Below, piece by piece: positions 47,703 to 60,894 of a DNA stretch of 64,000 nt (positions are counted from its first letter, which is position 1; every line of letters begins with the position of its first letter). The position numbers were made by a program, and so were the translations under genes. The stretch is from Anaeramoeba ignava. Its lineage: Eukaryota; Metamonada; Anaeramoebidae. Below the pieces are notes generated by a model. It was not told the origin of the DNA. It searched no databases and saw only the letters and a list, made by a program, of their open reading frames with translations. The stretch is from positions 383,001 to 447,000 of the forward strand of contig JAPDFW010000068.1 of assembly GCA_028826165.1 (NCBI GenBank), written 5' to 3'.

Positions 47703-50700
47703 ATGTCAAGATCAACAAAAGATATTTACAACGAAAAAGACATAACAAAATTACCTCAATGGATTCAAACACAAATACGAGTAAGAATTAAAATAGTTTA
47801 ATGATTAAAAATAATAAAAATAAAATAAGATCCAAAACAAATAAACAACAACAACAAATTTCAATAAAAAAAAGCAAAATTATAAATTAAATTATAAATT
47901 AAATTATAAATAAAATTATAAATAAAATTATAAATTAAATTATAAATTAAATTATAAATAAAAATATAAATAAAATTATAAATAAAAATATAAATAAAAA
48001 TAATAAATTAAATTATAAATTAAATTATAAATTAAATTATAAATTAAATTATAAATTAAATAATAAATTAAATTATAAATAAAATTATTAATAAAATTAT
48101 AAATTAAATAATAAATAAAATAATAAATAAAATAATAAATAAAATTATAAATCAAATTATAAATAAAATTATAAAATTAAATTATAAATTAAATTATAAA
48201 TAATATTATAAATAAAAAAATATAAATTAAATTATAAATTAAATTATAAATTAAATTATAAATAAAATTATAAATAAAAATATAAATAAAAATAATAAAT
48301 TAAATTATAAAATTAAATTATAAATTAAATTATAAATTAAATTATAAATTAAATAATAAATAAAATTATATATAAAATTATAAACAAATTATAAATTAAA
48401 TTATAAATAAAATTATAAATAAAAATAATAAATAAAAATAATAAATAAAATTATAAATTAAATTATAAATAAAATTATAAATAAAATTATAAATTAAATA
48501 ATAAATAAAATTATAAATTAAATAATAAATAAAATTATAAATAAATTATAAATAAAATTATAAATAAAATTATAAATAAAAATATAAATAAAATTATAAA
48601 TAAAATTATAAATTAAATTATAAATAAAAATATAAATTAAATTATAAATAAAATTATAAATTAAATTATAAATAAAATTATAAATTAAATTATAAAATAA
48701 AATTATAAATTAAATTATAAATAAAATTATAAACTAAATTATAAATAAAATAATAAATTAAAAATTATAAATTAAATTATAAATAAAATTATAAATAAAA
48801 TTATAAATTAAATTATAAATTAAATTATAAATAAATTTATAAATAAAATTATAAATAAAAAATAATAAATTAAATTATAAATAAAATTATAAATAAAATT
48901 ATAAATTAAAAATTATAAATTAAAATTATAAATAAAATTATAAATAAAATTATAAATTAAATTATAAATAAAATTATAAATAAAAAATATAAATTAAATT
49001 ATAAATAAAATAATAAAATTATAAATAAAATTATAAATTAAATTATAAATAAAATTATAAATTAAAATTATAAATAAAAATTATAAATAAAATTATAAAT
49101 AAAATTATAAATAAAATTATAAATAAAATTATAAATAAAATTATTAATAAAATTATAAATTAAATTATAAATAAAATTATAAAATAAAAATATAAATAAA
49201 AATTATAAATAAAATTATAAATAAAATTATAAATTAAATTATAAAATTAAATTATAAATAAAAATTATAAATTAAATAATAAATTAAATTATAAATTAAA
49301 AATTATAAATAAAATTATAAATAAAAAAATAAATAAAAATTATAAATAAATTATAAATTAAATTATAAATTAAATTATAAATAAAAATTATAAATAAAAT
49401 TATAAATTAAATTATAAATTAAATTATAAATAAAATTATAAATTAAAAATAATAAATAAAATTATAAATTAAATTATAAAATAAAATTATAAAATAAAAT
49501 TATAAATAAAATTATAAATAAAATTATAAATAAAATTATAAATAAAATTATAAATAAAATTATAAATAAAATTATAAATAAAAAATAATAAATAAAATTA
49601 TAAATTAAATTATAAATAAAATTATAAATTAAATTATAAATTAAAATTATAAATAAAAATTATAAATAAAATTATAAATAAAATTATAAAAATAAAATTA
49701 TAAATTAAATTATAAATTAAATTATAAATTAAATTATAAATAAATAAATTTATAAATAAAATTATAAATAAAATTATAAATAAAATTATAAATTAAATTA
49801 TAAAATAAAATTATAAATAAAAATTATAAATAAAAATATAAATAAAATTATAAATAAAAATAATAAATAAAATTATAAATTAAATTATAAATTAAATTAT
49901 AAATAAAATTATAAATTAAATTATAAATTAAATTATAAATAAAATTATAAATAAAATTATAAATAATATTATAAATAAAATTATAAATAAAATTATAAAT
50001 AAAATTATAAATAAAATTATAAATAAAATTATAAATAAAATTATAAATAAAATTATAAATTAAATTATAAATAAAAATATAAATTAAATTATAAATAAAA
50101 ATATAAATAAAATTATAAATTAAATTATAAATAAAATAATAATTTTGGATTAAATTTTTTAAATTAGGTTTTTACTCGTTGGTGTAATTTACATCTTCAA
50201 AAAAGAAATCTTCAAATTGAAGACGCAAGAACAGACTTTGCAAGTGGTGTAATTTTAATAAATTTAATGGAAATTTTAGCAATAAAAAAATGTCCTCAAA
50301 GATATAGTCCTCGCCCAAGAGTTTATGCTCAAAAACTTGAGAATTGTAAAATTGGAATCGATTTTGTTGATTCAGAAAGATTACCAAAAGAACCTCGTCT
50401 TGTCAATGTTGGTGGTGAAGGTTTGTTTCAAAATCAAATTTAAATTAAAATCAAAATCAAAATCAAAATCAAAATCAAAATCAAAATTAAAGTTAAAATC
50501 AAAATTAAAATCAAATTTAAATTTAAAATCAAAATCAAAATCAAAATCAAAATCAAAATCAAAATCAAAATCAAAATCAAAATCAAAATCAAATTTAAAT
50601 TTAAAATCAAATTAAAATTAAAATTAAAATCAAAATCAAAATCAAAATCAAAATCAAAATCAAAATCAAAATCAAAATCAAAATCAAAATCAAAATCAAA

Positions 50701-53700
50701 ATTAAAATTAAAATTAAAATTAAAATTAAAATTCAAAATCAAAATTAAAATTAAAATTAAAATCAAAATCAAAATTAAAATTAAAATTAAAAAGATTTAA
50801 TCAAGGAAAATTTAAAGATTATTTTGGGATTAATCTGGATTTTGATTCGAAGATATCAAATTTCACAGGGAGACGATTCAGAAACAAATTCAACACAAAA
50901 GATGATGCTTGAATGGATTCTATCAAGAATAAATGATTTTGGAGTTCAAATTCGAAATTTAACAGATGAGTAAAAATCACAACAAAAAAAAAATAAATAA
51001 TAATAATTTAATAACAATAAAAATTATTTATTTATAAAATTTAGTTTAAATGATGGAATTGCTCTTTGTTGTTTGGTTGAAAAGCAAAAACCAGGAAATA
51101 TCCAAATTTCCCAATTATCAAAGGTTTCTATTCTTTGATTTTCTTTTTGAAAATTAACTCAAATCCATTTTCCCCAAATTATTTTTTATATAATAAAGGA
51201 TAATGCTCAAGAAAATCTCGGACTCGCATTTGATAAAGCAAATGAATTAATGGAAATACCAAAACTACTTGAACCAAAAGATCTTTTAACTGATTCAATA
51301 GATGCTTTATCAGTCTTAACTTATTTATCATATTTTCGAAATTATTCATTAAATAATGTAATATTTGATTTAATATTTTGAGGTGATTTCATTCATTTAA
51401 TTATGAATTTATCAATTTATTTTATTTTTTTAAAAAAAATAGCCTGATGAAATTAAAAGAGAATTTGAAGATAAAGAACCTGAAAAAATTGAAGAAATTG
51501 AAGTTGAACCCAAATTAAATGAAATTGAATTAAAATGGAAAGAACCTAAAAATGAAGGAAGTGAAATTGAAAAATATGAAATTGAAGTTAATAATGAAAT
51601 TATTGCAGAAAGTAAAAAACCAGAATTTATTATTGAAAATATAAAACCATCAGAAAATTATTCAATAAGAATAAGAGCTAAAAATTCCAAAGGAGAAGCA
51701 GAATGGAGTGATGAAATTAAAACTAAAACTGAAGATAAAGAACCTGAAAAGATACGAGAAATTGAAGTTGAACCCAAATTAAATGAAATTGAATTAAAAT
51801 GGAAAGAACCCAAAAATGAAGGAAGTGAAATTGAAAAATATGAAATTGAAGTAAATAATGAAATTATTGCAGAAAGTGAAAAACCAGAATTTATTATTGA
51901 AAATTTAAAACCATCAACAAATTATTCAATAAGAATAAGAGCTAAAAATTCCAAAGGAGAATCAGAATGGAGTGATGAAATTAAAACTAAAACAAAAAAC
52001 AAAAAACCTGAAAAGATACGAGAAATTGAAGTTGAACCCAAATTAAATGAAATTGAATTAAAATGGAAAGAACCTAAAAATGAAGGAAGTGAAATTGAAA
52101 AATATGAAATTGAAGTAAATAATGAAATTATTGCAGAAAGTAAAAAACCAGAATTTATTATTGAAAACATAAAACCATCAACAAATTATTCAATAAGAAT
52201 AAGAGCTAAAAATTCCAAAGGAGAAGCAGAATGGAGTGATGAAATTAAAACCAAAACTGATGATAAAGAACCTGAAAAGATACGAGAAATTGAAGTTGAA
52301 CCTAAATTAAATGAAATTGAATTAAAATGGAAAGAACCTAAAAATGAAGGAAGTGAAATTGAAAAATATGAAATTGAAGTTAATAATGAAATTATTGGAG
52401 AAAGTAAAAAACCAGAATTTATTATTGAAAATTTAAAACCATCAACAAATTATTCAATAAGAATAAGAGCTAAAAATTCCAAAGGAGAAGCAGAATGGAG
52501 TGATGAAATTAAAACTAAGACAAAAAACAAAAAACCTGAAAAGATAGAAGAAATTGAAGTAGAACCCAAATTAAATGAAATTGAATTAAAATGGAAAGAA
52601 CCCAAAAATGAAGGAAGTGAAATTGAAAAATATGAAATTGAAGTTAATAATGAAATTATTGGAGAAAGTAAAAAACCAAAATTTATTATTGAAAACATAA
52701 AACCATCAGAAAATTATTCAATAAGAATAAGAGCTAAAAATTCCAAAGGAGAAGGAGAATGGAGTGATGAAATTAAAACTAAAACAAAAAACAAAAAACC
52801 TGAAAAGATACGAGAAATTGAAGTAGAACCCAAATTAAATGAAATTGAATTAAAATGGAAAGAACCTAAAAATGAAGGAAGTGAAATTGAAAAATATGAA
52901 ATTGAAGTAAATAATGAAATTATTGCAGAAAGTGAAAAACCAGAATTTATTATTGAAAACATAAAACCATCAGAAAATTATTCAATAAGAATAAGAGCTA
53001 AAAATTCTAAAGGAGAAGGAGAATGGAGTGATGAAATTAAAACTAAAACTGAAGATAAAGAACCTGAAAAAATAGAAGAAATTGAAGTAGAACCCAAATT
53101 AAATGAAATTGAATTGAAATGGAAAGAACCTAAAAATGAAGGAAGTGAAATTGAAAAATATGAAATTGAAGTAAATAATGAAATTATTGGAGAAAGTAAA
53201 AAACCAAAATTTATTATTGAAAATATAAAACCATCAGAAAATTATTCAATAAGAATAAGAGCTAAAAATTCCAAAGGAGAAGGAGAATGGAGTGATGAAA
53301 TTAAAACCAAAACTGATGATAAAGAACCTGAAAAGATTGAAGAAATTGAAGTAGAACCCAAATTAAATGAAATTGAATTAAAATGGAAAGAACCTAAAAA
53401 TGAAGGAAGTGAAATTGAAAAATATGAAATTGAAGTTAATAATGAAATTATTGCAGAAAGTAAAAAACCAAAATTTATTATTGAAAATTTAAAACCATCA
53501 ACAAATTATTCAATAAGAATAAGAGCTAAAAATTCCAAAGGAGAAGCAGAATGGAGTGATGAAATTAAAACCAAAACTGAAGATAAAGAACCTGAAAAAA
53601 TAGAAGAAATTGAAGTTGAACCTAAATTAAATGAAATTGAATTAAAATGGAAAGAACCCAAAAATGAAGGAAGTGAAATTGAAAAATATGAAATTGAAGT

Positions 53701-56700
53701 TAATAATGAAATTATTGCAGAAAGTGAAAAACCAGAATTTATTATTGAAAATATAAAACCATCAGAAAATTATTCAATAAGAATAAGAGCTAAAAATTCC
53801 AAAGGAGAAGCAGAATGGAGTAATGAAATTAAAACCAAAACTGATGATAAAGAACCTGAAAAGATAGAAGAAATTGAAGTTGAACCTAAATTAAATGAAA
53901 TTGAATTAAAATGGAAAGAACCTAAAAATGAAGGAAGTGAAATTGAAAAATATGAAATTGAAGTAAATAATGAAATTATTGGAGAAAGTGAAAAACCAAA
54001 ATTTATTATTGAAAACATAAAACCATCAGAAAATTATTCAATAAGAATAAGAGCTAAAAATTCCAAAGGAGAAGCAGAATGGAGTGATGAAATTAAAACT
54101 AAAACAAAAAACAAAAAACCTGAAAAGATACGAGAAATTGAAGTTGAACCCAAATTAAATGAAATTGAATTAAAATGGAAAGAACCTAAAAATGAAGGAA
54201 GTGAAATTGAAAAATATGAAATTGAAGTAAATAATGAAATTATTGCAGAAAGTGAAAAACCAAAATTTATTATTGAAAACATAAAACCATCAGAAAATTA
54301 TTCAATAAGAATAAGAGCTAAAAATTCTAAAGGAGAAGCAGAATGGAGTGATGAAATTAAAACCAAAACTGATGATAAAGAACCTGAAAAAATAGAAGAA
54401 ATTGAAGTTGAACCTAAATTAAATGAAATTGAATTAAAATGGAAAGAACCCAAAAATGAAGGAAGTGAAATTGAAAAATATGAAATTGAAGTAAATAATG
54501 AAATTATTGCAGAAAGTGAAAAACCAGAATTTATTATTGAAAATATAAAACCATCAACAAATTATTCAATAAGAATAAGAGCTAAAAATTCTAAAGGAGA
54601 AGCAGAATGGAGTGATGAAATTAAAACCAAAACTGATGATAAAGAACCTGAAAAAATAGAAGAAATTGAAGTTGAACCTAAATTAAATGAAATTGAATTA
54701 AAATGGAAAGAACCTAAAAATGAAGGAAGTGAAATTGAAAAATATGAAATTGAAGTTAATAATGAAATTATTGGAGAAAGTGAAAAACCAAAATTTATTA
54801 TTGAAAATTTAAAACCATCAGAAAATTATTCAATAAGAATAAGAGCTAAAAATTCCAAAGGAGAAGCAGAATGGAGTAATGAAATTAAAACTAAAACTGA
54901 TGATAAAGAACCTGAAAAGATAGAAGAAATTGAAGTTGAACCTAAATTAAATGAAATTGAATTAAAATGGAAAGAACCTAAAAATGAAGGAAGTGAAATT
55001 GAAAAATATGAAATTGAAGTAAATAATGAAATTATTGGAGAAAGTGAAAAACCAAAATTTATTATTGAAAATTTAAAACCATCAGAAAATTATTCAATAA
55101 GAATAAGAGCTAAAAATTCCAAAGGAGAATCAGAATGGAGTAATGAAATTAAAACTAAAACTGAAGATAAAGAACCTGAAAAAATTGAAGAAATTGAAGT
55201 TGAACCTAAATTAAATGAAATTGAGTTAAAATGGAAAGAACCCAAAAATGAAGGAAGTGAAATTGAAAAATATGAAATTGAAGTTAATAATGAAATTATT
55301 GGAGAAAGTGAAAAACCAAAATTTATTATTGAAAATCTAAAACCATCAGAAAATTATTCAATAAGAATAAGAGCTAAAAATTCTAAAGGAGAAGCAGAAT
55401 GGAGTAATGAAATTAAAACTAAAACAAAAAACAAAGAACCTGAAAAAATTAGAAGAAATTGAAGTTGAACCTAAATTAAATGAAATTGAATTAAAATGGA
55501 AAGAACCCAAAAATGAAGGAAGTGAAATTGAAAAATATGAAATTGAAGTTAATAATGAAATTATTGGAGAAAGTGAAAAACCAAAATTTATTATTGAAAA
55601 TTTAAAACCATCAACAAATTATTCAATAAGAATAAGAGCAAAAAATTCCAAAGGAGAAGCAGAATGGAGTGATGAAATTAAAACCAAAACTGAAGATAAA
55701 GAACCTGAAAAGATAGAAGAAATTGAAGTTGAACCTAAATTAAATGAAATTGAATTAAAATGGAAAGAACCTAAAAATGAAGGAAGTGAAATTGAAAAAT
55801 ATGAAATTGAAGTAAATAATGAAATTATTGGAGAAAGTGAAAAACCAGAATTTATTATTGAAAATCTAAAACCATCAGAAAATTATTCAATAAGAATAAG
55901 AGCTAAAAATTCCAAAGGAGAAGCAGAATGGAGTGATGAAATTAAAACCAAAACTGATGATAAAGAACCTGAAAAGATAGAAGAAATTGAAGTTGAACCT
56001 AAATTAAATGAAATTGAATTAAAATGGAAAGAACCTAAAAATGAAGGAAGTGAAATTGAAAAATATGAAATTGAAGTTAATAATGAAATTATTGGAGAAA
56101 GTGAAAAACCAGAATTTATTATTGAAAACATAAAACCATCAGAAAATTATTCAATAAGAATAAGAGCTAAAAATTCCAAAGGAGAAGCAGAATGGAGTGA
56201 TGAAATTAAAACCAAAACAAAAAAAAAAACCTGAAAAAATTGAAGAAATTGAAGTTGAACCTAAATTAAATGAAATTGAATTAAAATGGAAAGAACCCAA
56301 AAATGAAGGAAGTGAAATTGAAAAATATGAAATTGAAGTAAATAATGAAATTATTGGAGAAAGTGAAAAACCAAAATTTATTATTGAAAATCTAAAACCA
56401 TCAGAAAATTATTCAATAAGAATAAGAGCTAAAAATTCCAAAGGAGAAGCAGAATGGAGTGATGAAATTAAAACCAAAACAGATGATAAAGAACCTGAAA
56501 AGATAGAAGAAATTGAAGTTGAACCTAAATTAAATGAAATTGAATTGAAATGGAAAGAACCCAAAAATGAAGGAAGTGAAATTGAAAAATATGAAATTGA
56601 AGTTAATAATGAAATTATTGCAGAAAGTAAAAACCAAAATTTATTATTGAAAATCTAAAACCATCAAGAAAATTATTCAATAAGAATAAGAGCTAAAAAT

Positions 56701-59700
56701 TCCAAAGGGAGAAGCAGAATGGAGTGATGAAATTAAAACTAAGACAAAAACAAAAACCTGAAAAATAGAAGAAATTGAAGTTGAACCTAAATTAAATGAA
56801 ATTGAGTTAAAATGGAAAGAACCTAAAAATGAAGGAAGTGAAATTGAAAAATATGAAATTGAAGTAAATAATGAAATTATTGGAGAAAGTGAAAAACCAA
56901 AATTTATTATTGAAAACATAAAACCATCAGAAAATTATTCAATAAGAATAAGAGCTAAAAATTCCAAAGGAGAAGCAGAATGGAGTGATGAAATTAAAAC
57001 TAAAACAAAAAATAAAGAACCTGAAAAAATTGAAGAAATTGAAGTTGAACCCAAATTAAATGAAATTGAATTAAAATGGAAAGAACCTAAAAATGAAGGA
57101 AGTGAAATTGAAAAATATGAAATTGAAGTAAATAATGAAATTATTGGAGAAAGTGAAAAACCAGAATTTATTATTGAAAATTTAAAACCATCAGAAAATT
57201 ATTCAATAAGAATAAGAGCTAAAAATTCCAAAGGAGAAGCAGAATGGAGTGATGAAATTAAAACCAAAACTGATGATAAAGAACCTGAAAAGATAGAAGA
57301 AATTGAAGTTGAACCCAAATTAAATGAAATTGAATTAAAATGGAAAGAACCTAAAAATGAAGGAAGTGAAATTGAAAAATATGAAATTGAAGTAAACAAT
57401 GAAATTATTGGAGAAAGTGAAAAACCAAAATTTATTATTGAAAATTTAAAACCATCAGAAAATTATTCAATAAGAATAAGAGCTAAAAATTCCAAAGGAG
57501 AAGCAGAATGGAGTGATGAAATTAAAACCAAAACTGATGATAAAGAACCTGAAAAATTGAAGAAATTGAAGTTGAACCCAAATTAAATGAAATTGAATTA
57601 AAATGGAAAGAACCTAAAAATGAAGGAAGTGAAATTGAAAAATATGAAATTGAAGTTAATAATGAAATTATTGGAGAAAGTGAAAAACCAGAATTTATTA
57701 TTGAAAATTTAAAACCATCAGAAAATTATTCAATAAGAATAAGAGCTAAAAATTCCAAAGGAGAAGGAGAATGGTCAAATCTAGAAATTGCTAATACAAT
57801 TGATCCAAAACCAGAAAAGATATCTAAAATAACTTCAGAACAAGATCAAAATAAAATGAAATTGGGATGGAAAGCAGTAAAAAATGGAGATCTAGAAGGG
57901 ACTGAATACGAAATAGAATTAGTTAATCCTGAAGATGGAAGTACACTTAATTACACAAGTAAAACACCAGAAATAACATTATCCAAACTTTCAACAGAAA
58001 CCGAATATGTTGCAAAAGTTCGAGCAAAGAATGATTTTTCAGAAGGAGAATGGAGTGATCCAATTCCAATCAAAATTGAAAATTCACCACCTGATAAAAT
58101 CAAAGGAATTGAATATTCTGATTTATTTCTTACTTGGGATACCCCAAATTCTCGTGGTTGGCCAATTGATAAATATGAGGTTAATGTTGATAATACTCCA
58201 ACTGTTATGACTACTGATAATTTTGCTATTTTGGATAAAGTCAATCCAGGAAATCATCAAATTCAAGTTAGAGCAATTTCAAAACAAGGTTCAGGAGAAT
58301 GGAGTCGAAGCAAAAGTATATTTTCAATTCAATATTTAATATTTATTTTAATATTTATTTTAATATTTATTTTAATATTTATTTTAATATTTATTTTAAT
58401 ATTTATTTTAATATTTATTTTAATATTTATTTATTTTAATATTTATTTTAATATTTAATTTAATATTTATTTTAATATTTAATTTAATATTTATTTTAAT
58501 ATTTATTTAAATATTTATTTTAATATTTATTTTAATATTTATTTTAATATTTATTTTAATAATATTTATTTTTAATATTTATTTTAAAATATTTATTTAA
58601 ATATTTAATTTAATATTTATTTTAATATTTATTTTAATATTTATTTTAATATTTATTTTAATATTTATTTTAAATATTTATTTTAAATAATTTAAATATT
58701 TATTTTAATATTTATTTTAATATTTATTTTTAATATTTATTTTAATATTTATTTTAATATTTATTTTAATATTAAAATAAATATTTATTTTAAATATTTA
58801 TTTTAATATTTATTTTTAATATTTATTTTAATATTTATTTTAATATTTATTTTAAATATTTATTTTAATATTTATTTTAAATATTTAATTAAATATTTAT
58901 TTTAATATTTATTTTAATATTTATTTTAATATTTATTTTAATATTTATTTTAATATTTATTTTAATATTTATTTTAAATATTTAATTTAAATATTTATTT
59001 TAAATATTTAATTTAAATATTTATTTTAAATATTTATTTTAAATATTTAAATTCATTCAAAAAATAGAAATTCATATTCCAAATAAGAATTCTCCTGAAT
59101 ATGCAAAAGGTTTCTCAAAATTAATGATGCATACAATTCAAAGAATTTTCCAAAAATATGGAGTTGATGTTCCAGTTAAAGAAATTAGTACAAATCCACA
59201 AACATTAGAATCAGTTTTTGAGATTGATGGGAAGAAAATGCAAATGAAATTACTTGAAGGTAATTGAAAAAATTGATTTAAAAAATTGATTTAAAAAATT
59301 GATTGAAAAAATTGATTGAAAAAATTGATTGAAAAAATTGATTTGAAAAAATTTATTAGGATTTATATTGAATAGAGTTGGTGGTGGATATATGAAATTT
59401 GATGAATTTGTTCGTAGACATCTTAAACCAGGTGTTCAAGTTGTTAAGAAAGATGGAATGGGAGCAGCATTTTTAACAAGTGGAGGAGTGAAAACAAAAA
59501 ATTTATCAACAGATCAAAAAGAATCAGGAAAAAAGAAAGTTTCAAAAGTTGTAAAACAACCAAAAAAACTTAAATCAATAAAATCAACAGTTGAAAAATC
59601 AACACCATCAAAAAATCAACCAAAAAAACCAGTTAAATCAACAACAATATCAGTTATGAAAGGAACACCAATAAAATCAAATACAAAATCAAATACAAAA

Positions 59701-60513
59701 TCAAATACAAAATCAAATACAAAATTGAAAACTACAAAATCAACTACAAAATCACCAACAAAATTGAAAACTATAAAATCAAATACAAAATTAACAACAA
59801 AATCACCAACAAAATCAAATACAAAATCACCAACAAAATTGAAAACCACAAAATCAAATACAAAAACTCCAATAAAAACAACCAAATCAACAAATTTACC
59901 AATAAAAGTTAAATCAACAACAAAATCACCAACAAAAACACCAATAAAAAAAATAATTAAAAAAACAAAATCACCAAAAAAAGATTTAAAAGAGGAATTA
60001 GTAATTTCTTCAACAGATTCCGAAAAAGAAGAACCAAAATTAAAATCTAAATCTAAATCTAAATCTAAATCAGAATCAGAAACAAAATCAAAATCAAAAT
60101 CAAAATCAAAATCAAAATCAAAATCAAAATCAAAATCAAAATCAAAATCAAAATCAAAATCAAAATCAAAATCAAATTCAAAATCAGATGATGAAATAAA
60201 AGATTCAAATGATGAAATAAAAGATTCAAATGATGAAATAAAAGATTCAAATGAGCAAATAAAAGATTCAAATCAAAAACCAAAAATTATAAAAAGAACT
60301 CCTTCAAAATTAACTAAAAAAGTTATTGTTCCTTCTAAATTAAAAAAAACTAAACAACCTTCAACTGATGAAAAACCAAAAGTTTCAAGAACTCAAAAAA
60401 GAGCAGTTTCTCAAAATCAACCAAAAACAGTTTCTCAACCAAAAATATTATCTGAAAAACCAAAACAAATTCAAAAAATTATCAGAAAGAAAATTATTAC
60501 CAAAAAAAAATAA
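47703..60513 (+). CDS. Giant cytoskeletal linker: two CH domains, about 26 FN3 domains, GAS2-like domain, basic tail
   Basis: Exons are 47703-47780, 50168-50420, 50795-50969, 51045-51123, 51199-51357, 51443-58315, 59068-59259 and 59360-60513. The first five encode a filamin/actinin-type actin-binding pair of calponin-homology domains: RWCNLHLQKRNLQIEDARTD, IGIDFVDSERLP, NLKIILGLIWILIRRYQIS; then DGIALCCLVEKQKPG and DSIDALSVLTYLSYF. Exon 6 encodes 24 nearly identical 88-residue FN3 domains plus two diverged ones. The next exons encode a GAS2-like segment (FILNRVGGGYMKFDEFVRRH), which in animal spectraplakins binds microtubules. The protein ends in a Lys/Ser/Thr/Pro-rich tail with (SK)n. An actin-microtubule crosslinker is inferred. 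At least seven one-base indels, all between about 55450 and 57560, break the FN3 frame, mainly in homopolymers. With them corrected the protein is about 2,900 aa. Confidence 0.85.
47800..50150 (+). repeat. TTATAAATAAAA satellite in CH-FN3 intron 1
   Basis: About 2.3 kb of TTATAAATAAAATTATAAAT units (12-bp period with ATTATAAATTAA variants) fill a 2387-nt intron. The donor is GTAAGAA and the acceptor TTAAATTAG. It is the longest intron in the window. Confidence 0.9.
50430..50793 (+). repeat. CAAAAT hexamer repeat in CH-FN3 intron 2
   Basis: About 360 bp of (AAAATC)n and (AAAATT)n between the two halves of the first CH domain. It is the same hexamer that encodes NQ or SK runs in exons. Confidence 0.85.
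51467..57780 (+). repeat. 264-bp coding tandem array, 24 FN3 units
   Basis: The landmark AAACCATCA(G/A)(A/C)AA recurs every 264 bases from about 51643 to 57713, giving 24 copies. Copies differ mostly at a few codons (GESEK/AESKK, DDKEP/KNKKP, SENY/STNY). Exact period and near identity indicate recent homogenisation. Degraded copies cluster at 56620-56770. Confidence 0.92.
58325..59055 (+). repeat. TTTAATATTTA repeat in CH-FN3 intron 6
   Basis: About 730 bp of (TTTTAATATTTA)n inside a 752-nt intron with a GTATATT donor and an AAAAAATAG acceptor, separating the last FN3 from the GAS2-like exon. Confidence 0.9.
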
Positions 60514-60894
60514 TTCAAGAAGAAGAAAAAAACAACAAAAAACACAAATTCTTTTTTTTAGTGAAATTTTTGTTTGTTTTTTTTTTGTTCCAAAAAACAA
60601 TTTATTTCTTTTTCAATTTTAAACAAAAAAAAAATGGAACAAAAAAAAAAAAAAATTTTTTTTTCTTTCTTTTTCTTTCTTCAAATTTTTTTTCCTTTTT
60701 TTTTTAAAATAAAAAATAACAAAAAATAAATTCTTCTTTCTTTTTTTTTTAATCCAATTTTGATTTCATTTCGAATTTGAAAAAGAAAAGTTGAAAAAAA
60801 TAAAAACAAAAAAAGCAAAAAAAAAAAAATTTCAATCAATCAATCAATTAAAAAAAAAGGTGAAAAATTTCAAAATAAAAATATAAAAGAAAAA
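60514..60894. other. Convergent intergenic region, A/T tracts only
   Basis: Between the stops of the CH-FN3-GAS2 gene and VPS24. It holds long A and T tracts and one TGTTTGTTTTTTTTTTGTTC stretch. No gene or clear terminator structure is seen. Confidence 0.5.

Noticed and set aside
37640-50150. CRISPR-like or centromere-type arrays at the TATAAA and TTATAAATAAAA tracts
   Set aside because: There are no unique spacers and the arrays lie within introns with valid donor and acceptor sites.
51922-57399. Repeated 66-82-codon open frames on the minus strand of the FN3 array (MFSIIN then SFHFNSISFNLGS)
   Set aside because: They are exact antisense shadows of each 264-bp FN3 unit. The sense frame has the FN3 pattern and splices to CH domains.
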